A stretch of 64,000 nt of DNA from an uncultured Flavobacteriaceae bacterium (GCA_913065125.1 CAJYAG010000003.1:361282-425281); one strand, 5' to 3'. Shown: positions 1-8,609, numbered from the stretch's first letter. Translations and numbers: made by a program. Notes: generated by a model from the sequence alone, not told the origin.

Positions 1-72
1 AATGTAGAACAAACCTGCAAACCAAGTAACTACAAAAATAATGTGTAATGCTTTTACGTATAAAAAATCCAT
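1..72 (-). CDS. hemJ: HemJ protoporphyrinogen IX oxidase, N-terminal fragment cut by window edge
   Basis: The reverse strand from the ATG at 72 reads 24 uninterrupted codons to the window edge, beginning MDFLYVKALHIIFVVTWFAG. This is the N-terminus of the HemJ (CopD-like, formerly UPF0093) membrane protein, whose first membrane helix carries the conserved histidine (here H10). HemJ oxidises protoporphyrinogen IX to protoporphyrin IX in the inner membrane, one step before ferrochelatase. It follows hemH on the same strand, about 70 bases downstream, which fits its role. Only the first helix is visible; the assignment rests on this short stretch plus context. Confidence 0.75.
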   Translation of the reverse strand, partial: MDFLYVKALHIIFVVTWFAGLFYI

Positions 73-75
73 AAT

Positions 76-153
76 GTTATCAATTATCAGTTATCTGTTA
101 TCAATTATCAGTGACCAATTAATGTTTATTGATAATTGTTCATTGTTCATTGT
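76..153. repeat. Word-like A+T-rich tandem repeat between hemH and hemJ
   Basis: Two blocks of near repeats fill the short gap: TTATCA/ATTATCAG words (about 78-112) and GTTCATT words (about 138-151). The second block runs into the last codons of hemH, so the hemH stop (140-142) lies inside the array. No promoter or terminator is evident. Confidence 0.6.
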
Positions 154-1168
154 TTCCTGCCCATTCATCAATCCAGGTATTCATTACTTTTACCCAATCA
201 TCATTGTCGTTCATACACGGAATGTGTTTGTAATCTGTTCCGCCACCTTCTAAAAATTGCTCTTTTCCTTCCATGGCAATTTCCTCTAAAGTTTCTAAAC
301 AATCGGATACAAAAGCCGGAGTAACAACTGCCATTTTTCGTTTGCCTTCTTCTTTCGGAATTCTATCAAATTCAAAATCAGTGTACGGTTTTAACCAAGG
401 GTCTTTTAACAATCTTGATTGAAATGAATTGCTATACGTTCCTTCTTTTAAATCCAATGCTTTTACAATTTCTTTGGTCGTTTCAAAACATTGATGACGG
501 TAACAAGTTTCGTGAGCAATCGATGGTTTTTCGCAACAAGATTTATCAAGTTTACAATGCTTTTTTGTTGGATCCGTTTTAAAAATATGACGTTCAGGAA
601 TTCCGTGATACGAAAACAAAATATGATCATATTCAAAATCCTTTAAATGATTTTTGATGTTGTCAGACATTGCTTTGATATATCTTGGTTCATTATAAAA
701 ATGCGGAATTTCAGTCGTTTTTATATTTGGATAAAACTCTTTTCTAATTTCTTCTGCTTTTACCAAAACGGTTTCTGTAGAAGACATTGCATAATGTGGA
801 TACAAAGGAACAATTAAAATTTCGTCAACACCTTTGTCTGCTAATTCTTGAAACCCTTTTTTAATAGTCATACTTCCATAACGCATTGCCAAAGCAACCG
901 GAATTTCTGTGTTGTCAGCAACTTTTTTCGCAAAACGTTCAGAAATCACCACCAAAGGCGAACCTTCTTTCCACCATATTTTTTTATACGCAGCAGCAGA
1001 TTTTTTTGGTCTAACGTTTAAAATGATTCCTTTAATTAATAACCAACGTTTCCAATACGGAATATCGATGACGCGTTCGTCCATTAAAAATTCGTCTAAA
1101 TACGTTCTAACGTCTTTTGTTTTTGTGCTATCTGGCGATCCTAAATTTATTAATAAAACTCCTTTCAT
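140..1168 (-). CDS. hemH: Ferrochelatase
   Basis: Inserts Fe2+ into protoporphyrin IX, the last step of the protoporphyrin branch. The protein opens MKGVLLINLGSPDS, the typical ferrochelatase N-terminus, and has the active-site SYHGIPERH motif near residue 190 with the acidic C-terminal half. A cysteine-rich segment (HCKLDKSCCEK...CYRHQC) follows the HGIPERH motif, as in other Bacteroidota enzymes. The ATG at 1168 (342 residues) is preferred: an upstream TTG at 1189 would add seven residues coded by a TTCAAAGG repeat. The C-terminal NNEQ-stop is coded by an AACAATG repeat. Transcribed away from the trmH-like gene with 209 repeat-filled bases between. Confidence 0.95.
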   Translation of the reverse strand: MKGVLLINLGSPDSTKTKDVRTYLDEFLMDERVIDIPYWKRWLLIKGIILNVRPKKSAAAYKKIWWKEGSPLVVISERFAKKVADNTEIPVALAMRYGSMTIKKGFQELADKGVDEILIVPLYPHYAMSSTETVLVKAEEIRKEFYPNIKTTEIPHFYNEPRYIKAMSDNIKNHLKDFEYDHILFSYHGIPERHIFKTDPTKKHCKLDKSCCEKPSIAHETCYRHQCFETTKEIVKALDLKEGTYSNSFQSRLLKDPWLKPYTDFEFDRIPKEEGKRKMAVVTPAFVSDCLETLEEIAMEGKEQFLEGGGTDYKHIPCMNDNDDWVKVMNTWIDEWAGNNEQ

Positions 1169-1180
1169 TTTTATATTTTC

Positions 1181-1264
1181 AAAGTTCAAAGGTTCAAAGG
1201 TTCAAAGGTCAGAGTAAAAAAGTTACAAGTTTTATTGTTTTGTAAGTTTCAAAATTTTAGTTTT
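1181..1264. repeat. Composite repeat copy 1, left part (TTCAAAGG array plus linker)
   Basis: Three TTCAAAGG-type octamers lie 15 bases upstream of the hemH ATG and are followed by an A+T-rich linker. The linker is nearly identical to bases about 63842-63896 at the other end of the window. The same order, octamers then linker then heptamer array, occurs in both places. Confidence 0.8.
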
Positions 1265-1397
1265 CCTAATTCCTAATTCCTAATTCCTAATTCCTAATTC
1301 CTAATTCCTAATTCCTAATTCCTAATTCCTAATTCCTAATTCCTAATTCCTAATTCCTAATTCCTAATTCCTAATTCCTAATTCTTAATTCCTAATT
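1265..1397. repeat. Heptamer tandem array (CCTAATT)x19
   Basis: Nineteen consecutive 7-base units (TTAGGAA in the direction of hemH). All are perfect except unit 18, which reads CTTAATT. The last three units overlap the C-terminal codons and stop of the trmH-like gene. The regularly spaced GG pairs on the minus strand could form a two-tetrad G-quadruplex (inference). Confidence 0.95.
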
Positions 1398-1887
1398 GAT
1401 TTGTTACTTCATACAGCGCAATTGATAAACTATGCACTACATTCATTGAAGAATTTCTTCCGTACATTGGTATTGCAACCGTTTTATCAACGATATTGAT
1501 GTTTTCAATTCCGTTGCGTTCACTTCCTAAAAGCAACACTATTTTTTTATGTTTTGTAAAATCATAATTTTGAATTTCGACACTTTTATCGGTAATTTCA
1601 ATTCCGATAATGGTGTTTCCTTCTGCTTTTAATTGATGTATGATTTTCGTAAAATCAGAATACGTTTCATGTTCAATTTGATTGAGCGTATTTCTCGCTG
1701 TTTTTTTTACAATTCGATTTTCAATTGACGGCGAAGTTTCGTGTAAATAGATTTTTTGCACACCAAAACTTTCAGAAATCCTGAAACACATTCCGATGTT
1801 TTCTGGAGTTCTAATGGCGTCACAAACAATGGTAATTGGAAATTCTTGTTGTTTGTTTTCTATTTCTGTGTGGTGTAATTGCTTCAT
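1378..1887 (-). CDS. TrmH/SpoU-family RNA 2-prime-O-methyltransferase
   Basis: Predicted SAM-dependent ribose methyltransferase of the SPOUT superfamily acting on tRNA or rRNA. All three family motifs are visible: motif 1 RTPENIGMCFRISESFG (about residues 26-42), motif 2 VLLLGSERNGIE (about 117-128) and motif 3 IPMYGRNSSMNVVHSLSIAL (about 137-157). At 169 residues it is the short form without an N-terminal substrate-binding domain. The ATG abuts the stop of the AraC gene, so the two are probably co-transcribed. The last residues (LGIKN-stop) are coded by the CCTAATT array, so the natural C-terminus may have been remodelled by the repeat. The exact RNA target cannot be told. Confidence 0.85.
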   Translation of the reverse strand: MKQLHHTEIENKQQEFPITIVCDAIRTPENIGMCFRISESFGVQKIYLHETSPSIENRIVKKTARNTLNQIEHETYSDFTKIIHQLKAEGNTIIGIEITDKSVEIQNYDFTKHKKIVLLLGSERNGIENINIVDKTVAIPMYGRNSSMNVVHSLSIALYEVTNQLGIKN

Positions 1888-2775
1888 TTAACTGTTTTGT
1901 AAAGAACTCACGTATTTTTTTGGAGTAGTTCCAAATTTCTTTTTAAAAGCAGCAATAAAATGACTTGAGGTGCTGTAGCCAATTGTAGAGCCAACTTCGT
2001 TTACATTGTGCTGATTGCTTTCTAACAATCGCCTGGCGTGTTCCATCTTATAATCGAATAAAAAAGCATAAACAGTGTCGCCATAAATTTGTTTAAAACC
2101 TTCTTTTAATTTTTTTAATGACAAGCCAATTTCGTTAGATAATTCTTGTAAACTTGGCGGTTCTGCCATTCTAGAAATGATAATATCTTTTGCTTTTCTG
2201 ATTTTTAAAACATTCTGTTCATCAACCAAAAAAGGACAAAAATCGGCATTTGCTGTATCTTCTTTTTGAAAATGCAAACTCAATAATTCGTATATTTTTC
2301 CCTTGATAAACAATTCTTTTATCGAACTATTTACATTAGAATTGATAATTTGTTGCAAAACAATTAACACCGAAGGCTTGATAATATCGTCGTTATAATA
2401 TTTTCTGTTGATGTTTTCATCACTTAAAAAAGGAATGTGATTTGCTTCTTTAGAAAACAACGAATGAAACTTTTCTATAGAAATTAATAAAGAAACCAAA
2501 GAAGTATTTGGGTCTATTTCTAAATTTATTGGTAGTTTTTGTTGTGGATTGTATAATAAAATACAATGCTGATTTAAAACATCAAGCGTGTAGCTTCCGT
2601 TATTAAATAAAAACTTAGAATTTCCTTTAATACAAAAATGCAACTGAATAAAAGAGCTATCTATGTCTCTTTCAAATCGTTGTGTTTTTTTACGATCGTT
2701 CTCAAAGTGTAATAAGAAAAATAAATTTTCAATGCTTATTTCTTTCAGAGTACTTTTTGCGTTGTTTTTTGTCAT
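1888..2775 (-). CDS. AraC-family transcriptional regulator
   Basis: The C-terminal ~100 residues (about 190-292) carry the two helix-turn-helix motifs of the AraC/XylS family: the first around LQELSNEIGLSLKKLKEGFK, the second around VNEVGSTIGYSTSSHFIAAF, ending in the typical FKKKFGTTPKKYV. The first ~185 residues match no sensor domain I can name. It is divergent from hemA across 208 bases, so regulation of the hemA operon is a reasonable inference; no operator could be assigned. The ATG at 2775 is the only good start. Confidence 0.85.
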   Translation of the reverse strand: MTKNNAKSTLKEISIENLFFLLHFENDRKKTQRFERDIDSSFIQLHFCIKGNSKFLFNNGSYTLDVLNQHCILLYNPQQKLPINLEIDPNTSLVSLLISIEKFHSLFSKEANHIPFLSDENINRKYYNDDIIKPSVLIVLQQIINSNVNSSIKELFIKGKIYELLSLHFQKEDTANADFCPFLVDEQNVLKIRKAKDIIISRMAEPPSLQELSNEIGLSLKKLKEGFKQIYGDTVYAFLFDYKMEHARRLLESNQHNVNEVGSTIGYSTSSHFIAAFKKKFGTTPKKYVSSLQNS

Positions 2776-2952
2776 TTTGAAAATTTAACAAGAAATTTTT
2801 TTATTTAGAATGGTTCTATATAAAAATCGATAGAAGTCCTTATTTTTCAGCAAAAATACATATTTTTTAGTTTTATTTAATATTAAATAGTTAAAAAACG
2901 TAGAACGACATTAATAGTTCTTTAAGCGATACTTTTATTGGCAATAAGTTTT

Positions 2953-2960
2953 TACTTTTG
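2953..2960 (+). promoter_or_regulatory. Putative hemA promoter, -7 element
   Basis: TACTTTTG matches the Bacteroidota -7 consensus TAnnTTTG and lies 24 bases upstream of the hemA ATG, predicting a very short leader. The best upstream TTG (2938-2940) is only 12 bases away, so the -33 element is poor. An activator such as the divergent AraC protein might compensate (inference). Confidence 0.45.
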
Positions 2961-2983
2961 AGCTACTTTTTGAAAAACATTAC

Positions 2984-4252
2984 ATGACAGCCAAAAATCA
3001 TCAAGTAAATTTATACAATATAGGAGTAAGCTATAAAAAAGCAGAAGCCGATGTTAGAGGTAAATTTTCGTTAACTAAAGAAGCTCAAATTAAAGTCTTA
3101 AAAGAGGCAAAAGAAAGCGGAGTTGATGGTATTTTTGTATTATCAACCTGCAATAGAACAGAAATTACCGGTTTAGCAGAACACCCTTTTCAATTAATTA
3201 ATTTATTGTGTAAACATTCTAATGGGACGGTAGAAGAATTTGCAGCTGTTTCTAATGTGTATAAAAACCAAGAAGCCATTTCACATTTATTTAGAATGGG
3301 AACTGGTTTGGATAGTCAGATTTTAGGAGATTACGAAATTGTGGGTCAATTAAGAAATTCTTTTAAGCAGGCAAAAAAGCACAAAACGACCAATGCTTAT
3401 TTCGAAAGACTCTTAAATCAGGTGATGCAAGCTAGCAAACGAGTTAAAAACGAAACGCGTTTAAGTTCTGGAACAACGTCTGTTTCGTATGCAGCAGTTC
3501 AATATATCATTTCTTATATACCAAATTACAACCACAAAAACATGTTGGTTTTTGGTTTGGGGAAAATGGGAAAGCATACCTGTAAAAATTTAGCAGAATA
3601 CACAGAAAATAAATCGGTTTGCTTGATCAATAGAACCGAAGAAAAAGCAACAAAATTTGTCAAAGAACATCCATCAATTAGAAAAGCAACGATGGGAAAT
3701 TTAACTTCTGAAGTGAAAAAATCAGATGTTTTAATTGTTTCTACTGGAGCTGATGTTCCAACAATTACTACAGCACATATTCCTAGAGATAAAGAAATTC
3801 TAATTTTAGATTTATCCATGCCTGCAAATGTTGACGCCGAGGTAAGAAATTTGTCAAATGTAACCCTTGTAAATGTGGATGAATTATCTAAAATTACAGA
3901 TGAAACCTTAGCGATTCGTCAACAAGAAATTCCTTTTGCAGAGTCAATTATAGAAACGCATAAAAATGAGTTTAATGAATGGTTAAATCATCGTAGATTT
4001 ACACCAGCAATTAATGCGCTAAAACAATCGTTAGAAACGATTCAGCAAGACGAAATTGCTTTTCATAAAAAGAAGTTGAAAAACTTTGATGAAGAACAAG
4101 CAGAAGCTATAACATCAAGGTTTATTCAAAAAATAACAACACAGTTTGTAAAACATTTAAAAGACGATGAAACGTCCATTCCGCAAAGTATAAATGTGGT
4201 AAGTAAAATGTTTGGAACTGAATTAGAAAAACTACATGCAGAAGATCATTAG
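2984..4252 (+). CDS. hemA: Glutamyl-tRNA reductase
   Basis: Reduces glutamyl-tRNA(Glu) to glutamate-1-semialdehyde with NADPH, the first committed step of the C5 haem pathway. The catalytic cysteine lies in STCNRTEITG (about residues 48-57). The substrate-recognition segment includes GTGLDSQILGDYEIVGQ, and the NADPH-binding motif VFGLGKMGKHTCKNL starts near residue 187. A C-terminal helical dimerisation domain follows (about 310-422). Length of 422 residues is normal. The 3-prime end overlaps hemCD by 17 bases, indicating translational coupling. It is the first gene of the rightward haem operon. Confidence 0.97.
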   Translation: MTAKNHQVNLYNIGVSYKKAEADVRGKFSLTKEAQIKVLKEAKESGVDGIFVLSTCNRTEITGLAEHPFQLINLLCKHSNGTVEEFAAVSNVYKNQEAISHLFRMGTGLDSQILGDYEIVGQLRNSFKQAKKHKTTNAYFERLLNQVMQASKRVKNETRLSSGTTSVSYAAVQYIISYIPNYNHKNMLVFGLGKMGKHTCKNLAEYTENKSVCLINRTEEKATKFVKEHPSIRKATMGNLTSEVKKSDVLIVSTGADVPTITTAHIPRDKEILILDLSMPANVDAEVRNLSNVTLVNVDELSKITDETLAIRQQEIPFAESIIETHKNEFNEWLNHRRFTPAINALKQSLETIQQDEIAFHKKKLKNFDEEQAEAITSRFIQKITTQFVKHLKDDETSIPQSINVVSKMFGTELEKLHAEDH

Positions 4253-5819
4253 AATTGGTACAAGAGACAGTGAACTAGCGCTTTGGCAAGCAAAAACAGT
4301 TCAACAACAATTAGAGTATTTAGGACACAAAACAGAAATAGTTGCCGTAAAATCAACTGGAGATTTGGTCTTAGATAAACCGTTGTACGAATTAGGAATT
4401 ACAGGAATATTTACGAAGAATTTAGATATTGCTTTAATGAATGATGAAATTGATATTGCAGTTCATTCTTTAAAAGATGTGCCAACAATATTACCAAAAA
4501 GTATTGTTCAGGCAGCAGTTTTAAAAAGAGGGAACTCTAATGATATGCTTGTTTTTAAAGACAACGAAGAGTTTTTAACCCAAGAAAATGCCATCATCGC
4601 TACCGGAAGTTTAAGAAGAAAAGCCCAATGGTTGCATCGTCATCCAACGCATCAAGTTGTTGGTTTAAGAGGGAATATACAAACCAGATTAGAAAAATTA
4701 AAAAACAACGATTGGAATGCTGCAATTTTTGCCGCTGCCGGATTGGAACGATTAAAGCTAAAACCTGATGGTGCTTTTAGTTTGGACTGGATGATTCCTG
4801 CTCCAGCGCAAGGAGTTGTAACGATTTCTGCTTTAGCTGAAGCAACAGGTGTTTTAGAAATATGTAAAGAATTAAATGATGAAGAAACAGCAATGCTTGC
4901 AAAAGTAGAACGCGATTTCTTAAATATTTTAGAAGGTGGTTGTACTGCGCCAATTGGAGCCTTAGCTTTTGTGAAAGAAGATGAAGTGTATTTTAAAGGG
5001 GTTTTATTAAACGCTGATGGAACCAAAAGAATAGATGTTACTTCTAAAGAAAAAATTGGGAGACATAATTACATCGCTAAAGAATGTGCTGACTTTGTGT
5101 TGAATAGAGGCGGAAAAGAAATAATGGATTCGCTAAAAGGAAATAAAGTAAAAGAATTTGCAGTGTATTCTACAAAGAAACTTTCTGAAATTCAAAAACG
5201 ATTATTGCCAGAAACTGTTGCCGTTGATGACAGTGACTTTATTAAAATCCGCTTTAATAGGATTCCGCGAAAAGTGATAAAAAATGACATTGAAAATGTA
5301 ATCATTACTAGTAAGAATGGTGTAGAATCGTTGTTAAATAGTTTTGTAAAACAAGAATTAAATTTTAATAATATTTACTGTGTTGGTAGAAGAACAAAGA
5401 AGTTAATCGAGCAGAAAATAGGAAAAGTTACACATTCAGAAAAGAATGCAGAAAAGTTAGCTGAATATCTTTCTTCAAACATAAAAGGACAAGAAGTAAC
5501 GTATTTCTGTAGCGATTTACGTTTAGATACCTTGCCAGAAGTGTTGACAAAAAACGAAATTACAGTAAACGAAGTAGAAGCATATAAAACCATGTTTAGT
5601 CCAGTAAATGTGAGAGAACAATTTTCTGGAGTGCTATTTTACAGTCCATCTACCGTTGAAAGTTATTTGCAAGACAATCAGCCAAATAAAATTGCTTTTT
5701 GTATCGGAGAAAGTACTGCGAAAGAAGCTAGAAAACATTTTGATAATGTGCAAGTTGCCAATTTGCCAACTGTAGAAAGTGTATTAGAATTGGTGAATTT
5801 ACATTTTGTAAAAAAATAA
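4236..5819 (+). CDS. hemC: HemC-HemD fusion: porphobilinogen deaminase / uroporphyrinogen-III synthase
   Basis: Residues 1 to about 305 are hydroxymethylbilane synthase. They begin [16 protein letters not shown] and include the dipyrromethane cofactor cysteine C236 in [13 protein letters not shown]. Residues about 315-527 have the two-lobed Rossmann-like layout of uroporphyrinogen-III synthase ([12 protein letters not shown]...[13 protein letters not shown]...[14 protein letters not shown]...[11 protein letters not shown]). One chain therefore joins four porphobilinogens and closes the ring. HemD is poorly conserved, so that half rests on order and fold pattern. Such fusions occur in flavobacteria. 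The start overlaps the end of hemA by 17 bases. Confidence 0.9.
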   Translation: MQKIIRIGTRDSELALWQAKTVQQQLEYLGHKTEIVAVKSTGDLVLDKPLYELGITGIFTKNLDIALMNDEIDIAVHSLKDVPTILPKSIVQAAVLKRGNSNDMLVFKDNEEFLTQENAIIATGSLRRKAQWLHRHPTHQVVGLRGNIQTRLEKLKNNDWNAAIFAAAGLERLKLKPDGAFSLDWMIPAPAQGVVTISALAEATGVLEICKELNDEETAMLAKVERDFLNILEGGCTAPIGALAFVKEDEVYFKGVLLNADGTKRIDVTSKEKIGRHNYIAKECADFVLNRGGKEIMDSLKGNKVKEFAVYSTKKLSEIQKRLLPETVAVDDSDFIKIRFNRIPRKVIKNDIENVIITSKNGVESLLNSFVKQELNFNNIYCVGRRTKKLIEQKIGKVTHSEKNAEKLAEYLSSNIKGQEVTYFCSDLRLDTLPEVLTKNEITVNEVEAYKTMFSPVNVREQFSGVLFYSPSTVESYLQDNQPNKIAFCIGESTAKEARKHFDNVQVANLPTVESVLELVNLHFVKK

Positions 5820-5824
5820 TTTTA

Positions 5825-5843
5825 TGCTGAACTTGTTTCAGCA
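5825..5843. repeat. REP-like palindrome TGCTGAA-N5-TTCAGCA
   Basis: A perfect 7-base inverted repeat with loop CTTGT fills the hemCD-hemB gap. I recall similar CTGAAC...TTTCAG palindromes as dispersed intergenic elements in flavobacterial genomes. It would be translated if the ATG at 5824 were used for hemB, which argues for the later start. Confidence 0.6.
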
Positions 5844-5859
5844 ACTCATAATAGATGTT

Positions 5860-6822
5860 ATGAATCGTACAAGAAGACTTAGAAAATCAGAAGGAATTCG
5901 CAGATTGGTTAGAGAAACTAAACTTTCTGTTGATGATTTCATTTATCCACTTTTTATTGAAGAAGGTGAAAATATTGAAACAGAAATTGTTTCCATGCCC
6001 GGAATCAAGCGTTTTTCGTTGGATCGGATTTCAAAAGAATTGGATGAAGTTGTAGAATTAAATATTCCAGCAGTTTTGTTATTCGGAATTCCGTCTAAAA
6101 AAGATGATGAAGGTATAGAAACTTGGAATGATAACGGAATAATGCAACAAGCAATTCGGTTTATCAAAAAGAACTATCCTAGTTTATATGTCATTACTGA
6201 TGTGTGTTTTTGTGAATACACAAATCACGGACATTGTGGAGTAATCCACGAGAATGATGTGAATAACGATGCTACTTTAGTCAATTTGGCAAAGCAAGTG
6301 ATATCTCATGCAAAAGCGGGCGTTGATATGGTGGCGCCATCAGGAATGATGGATGGAACAATTGATATGGTGCGTCAGTCTTTAGATAATTTAGGTTTTG
6401 TAAACTTACCAATTATGGCATATGCTGTAAAATATGCATCTGCTTTTTACGGACCTTTTAGAGAAGCAGCAGATTCTGCACCAACATTTGGTGATCGAAG
6501 AACCTATCAAATGGATCCGTCAAATAGAGACGAAGGAATGCGAGAAGCAACCTTTGATGATCAAGAAGGCGCAGATATTTTAATGGTAAAACCCGCCTTA
6601 TCTTATTTAGATATCATTAGAGATTTAAAAAATAATTTCGACCGACCAATTGCGTGTTATAATGTAAGTGGAGAATATGCCATGATAAAAGCTGCGGCAG
6701 AAAAAGGTTGGATTGATGGTGAAAAAGTGATGCTAGAAAGTTTGCTTTCTATGAAAAGAGCAGGAGCAGATATCATCATTACGTATTTTGCGAAAGAAGC
6801 AGCGAGAGTATTAAATAAATAG
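5860..6822 (+). CDS. hemB: Porphobilinogen synthase (delta-aminolevulinate dehydratase)
   Basis: Condenses two 5-aminolevulinate molecules to porphobilinogen. It shows a zinc-type metal-binding loop, [14 protein letters not shown]. The two active-site lysines lie in [16 protein letters not shown] and [13 protein letters not shown]. The ATG at 5860 (320 residues, [16 protein letters not shown]) matches the family N-terminus. The in-frame ATG at 5824 would add 12 residues coded mostly by the REP-like palindrome. The TAG stop is itself the first three bases of a TAGCTTTTAG word of the repeat that leads into hemL. Zinc rather than magnesium dependence is inferred from the cysteines. Confidence 0.96.
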   Translation: MNRTRRLRKSEGIRRLVRETKLSVDDFIYPLFIEEGENIETEIVSMPGIKRFSLDRISKELDEVVELNIPAVLLFGIPSKKDDEGIETWNDNGIMQQAIRFIKKNYPSLYVITDVCFCEYTNHGHCGVIHENDVNNDATLVNLAKQVISHAKAGVDMVAPSGMMDGTIDMVRQSLDNLGFVNLPIMAYAVKYASAFYGPFREAADSAPTFGDRRTYQMDPSNRDEGMREATFDDQEGADILMVKPALSYLDIIRDLKNNFDRPIACYNVSGEYAMIKAAAEKGWIDGEKVMLESLLSMKRAGADIIITYFAKEAARVLNK

Positions 6823-6884
6823 CTTTTAGCTGTTGGAAGTTAGCCTTTAGCTAATTGCCAAAAGCCAAAAGCCAAAAGCTAAAA
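6820..6884. repeat. AGC-word repeat leading into hemL, ending in (GCCAAAA)x3-GCTAAAA
   Basis: After TAGCTTTTAGC and TTAGCCTTTAGC words come four heptamers at 6857-6884, one base short of the hemL ATG. The period of 7 equals that of the CCTAATT array although the word differs. Confidence 0.8.
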
Positions 6885-6885
6885 A

Positions 6886-8178
6886 ATGAAATTCGAAAAA
6901 TCACAAAAATTATACGAAAAAGGATTGGTAAACTTAGTTGGAGCAGTAAATTCTCCGGTAAGAGCATTTTCATCCGTTGGGGGAAATCCGTTGTTTATCA
7001 AAAAAGCAAAAGGAACTAAAATTACAGATGTTGATAATAATAAATATATCGATTTAGTGTTGTCTTACGGACCAATGATTTTAGGACACCGTCATAAAAA
7101 AGTACAAAAGGCAATTACCAAAGCATTAAAAAATGGGTATTCTTTTGGAGCATCAACAAAAAATGAAATCAAACTCGCAAAGATTGTTTGTGATGCTTTT
7201 CCAGGAATGGATAAAGTACGTTTTGTGAACTCAGGAACAGAAGCGGTGTTAAGCGGAATTCGTTTGGCAAGAGCTTATACAGGAAAAGATAAAATCATCA
7301 AGTTTTCGGGTTGTTATCACGGGCATCAAGATGCTTTGTTGGTTGCAGCAGGTTCTGGTTTGGCAACGTTGAGTTTACCTGGTTCTAAAGGGGTTCCAGA
7401 AGGAGCTGTAAAAAATACTTTAATTGCAGAATACAATAATTTAGAAAGTGTAAAAAAACACTTTGAAGATGATGATAATATTGCCGGAGTTATTATCGAA
7501 CCAATAGCTGGTAATATGGGTGTTGTAATTCCCCAGAATAATTTTCTGAAAGAATTAAAAGCCTATTTAGAAACAAAAGGAGCGTTGTTAATTGTAGATG
7601 AAGTAATGACGGGGTTTCGTTCTAAATTTGGTGGAGCACAAGAACTCTTAGGGGTTGAGGCTGATATTACCTGTTTAGGGAAAGTAATAGGTGGTGGTTT
7701 TCCAGTTGGAGCCTATGGTGCACGAAATGAAATTATGCAAGAAGTTGCACCTCTTGGCGGAATGTATCAAGCAGGAACATTGAGTGGAAATCCGATTGCA
7801 ATGGCAGGAGGAATTGCAACATTGACTGAGTTGAAAAAACAAAACCCGTATGAAAAATTTAATGCAGTAGCAGAAAAAATAGAAGGATTTTTATACGCAT
7901 CAGCTGAGAAAAATGGAGTAGAAATAACGGTAAATAGATTTGGATCTATGATTAATCCATTTTTTACAAAAAGCAATGTTATCAATTTTGAGAAAGCGCA
8001 AACATCTGATACAGAGAAATTTGCAGTGTTCTTTTGGGAAATGATAAAAAATGGCGTGTTTTTACCACCAAGTCAATTTGAAGCCTGGTTTTTATCATCA
8101 GCATTGAGTGAAAAAGATTTAGAAAAAATAAGTGAAGCAATTGATACAGCCATGAAAAAAGTAGCTGATAGCTTTTAG
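6886..8178 (+). CDS. hemL: Glutamate-1-semialdehyde 2,1-aminomutase
   Basis: PLP enzyme converting glutamate-1-semialdehyde to 5-aminolevulinate. It has the class-III aminotransferase pattern: VNSGTEAVLSGIRLAR near residue 115, SGCYHGHQDALLV near 146, VDEVMTGFR near 235, and the PLP lysine K266 in CLGKVIGGGFPVGAYG. Its 430 residues are the usual length. The order hemA-hemCD-hemB-hemL puts both ALA-forming enzymes in one operon. The last codons and stop (GAT AGC TTT TAG) form a TAGCTTTTAGCC repeat word, so the C-terminus overlaps the repeat family flanking the next gene. Confidence 0.96.
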   Translation: MKFEKSQKLYEKGLVNLVGAVNSPVRAFSSVGGNPLFIKKAKGTKITDVDNNKYIDLVLSYGPMILGHRHKKVQKAITKALKNGYSFGASTKNEIKLAKIVCDAFPGMDKVRFVNSGTEAVLSGIRLARAYTGKDKIIKFSGCYHGHQDALLVAAGSGLATLSLPGSKGVPEGAVKNTLIAEYNNLESVKKHFEDDDNIAGVIIEPIAGNMGVVIPQNNFLKELKAYLETKGALLIVDEVMTGFRSKFGGAQELLGVEADITCLGKVIGGGFPVGAYGARNEIMQEVAPLGGMYQAGTLSGNPIAMAGGIATLTELKKQNPYEKFNAVAEKIEGFLYASAEKNGVEITVNRFGSMINPFFTKSNVINFEKAQTSDTEKFAVFFWEMIKNGVFLPPSQFEAWFLSSALSEKDLEKISEAIDTAMKKVADSF

Positions 8179-8202
8179 CCTTTTGTTTTTAGAAAATAAA
8201 CT

Positions 8203-8559
8203 ATGAGAAATTTTAGAAAATTGAAGATCTGGGAACAAGGTATTGTTATTGTCAAGGAGATTTATAAAATAGCTCAAAAATTACCTGCTGATGAGAAATT
8301 TGGATTAAAAAGTCAAATAACAAGAGCAGCAGTTTCAATTCCTTCAAATATTGCAGAAGGATGTAGTAGAAATAGTGAAATTGAATTCAAACGGTTTTTA
8401 GAAATCGCTATGGGTTCACTTTTCGAAGTAGAAACACAGTTGATTATTGTTCAAGAATTGAATCTAATTAATCCAGAAGAATTAAAAGAAATTTTTGAAT
8501 TAATTGAAAAAGAAGGAAAAATGGTTAACGGATTAATAAATACTATAAAGAATAGCTAA
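8203..8559 (+). CDS. Four-helix-bundle protein (23S rRNA intervening-sequence / S23 family)
   Basis: The sequence is typical of the family: FRKLKIWEQGIVIVKEIY, FGLKSQITRAAVSIPSNIAE (about residues 42-61), then FKRFLEIAMGSLFEVETQL. Members occur inside rRNA intervening sequences and also as stand-alone genes in Bacteroidota; their biochemical role is not settled. Nothing links it to haem synthesis. It is flanked on both sides by AGC-word repeats, with its own stop in AGCTAAAAGCC. This suggests it arrived as a repeat-bounded insertion between hemL and hemE (inference). Confidence 0.85.
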   Translation: MRNFRKLKIWEQGIVIVKEIYKIAQKLPADEKFGLKSQITRAAVSIPSNIAEGCSRNSEIEFKRFLEIAMGSLFEVETQLIIVQELNLINPEELKEIFELIEKEGKMVNGLINTIKNS

Positions 8560-8604
8560 AAGCCAAAGCCAAAACCAAAAGCTAAGTGCTAATAGCCAAA
8601 AGCT
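8554..8604. repeat. AGCCAAA-word repeat upstream of hemE
   Basis: Irregular AGCTAAAAGCC, AGCCAAA, ACCAAAAGCTA and AGCCAAAAGCT words run from the last codon of the S23-type gene to six bases before the hemE ATG. It is related to the repeat before hemL and to the word at the hemL stop, where the orientation is opposite. Confidence 0.75.
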
Positions 8605-8609
8605 ATAAT

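Noticed and set aside
1168..1189. Upstream TTG start for hemH adding seven residues
   Set aside because: The extra codons are TTCAAAGG repeat sequence, while the ATG at 1168 gives the standard ferrochelatase N-terminus.
1265..1397. Regular repeat array as a possible CRISPR
   Set aside because: The units are 7 bases long and contiguous with no spacers, so it is a simple tandem repeat.
4652..5026. Long frames opposite hemC, tamB, gapA and other conserved genes
   Set aside because: They lie antisense to clearly conserved coding sequences, have no recognisable domains and match codon-composition shadows.
8586..8609. GTG start for hemE eight codons upstream of the ATG
   Set aside because: Those codons are AGCCAAA repeat sequence and the ATG at 8610 matches the family length.
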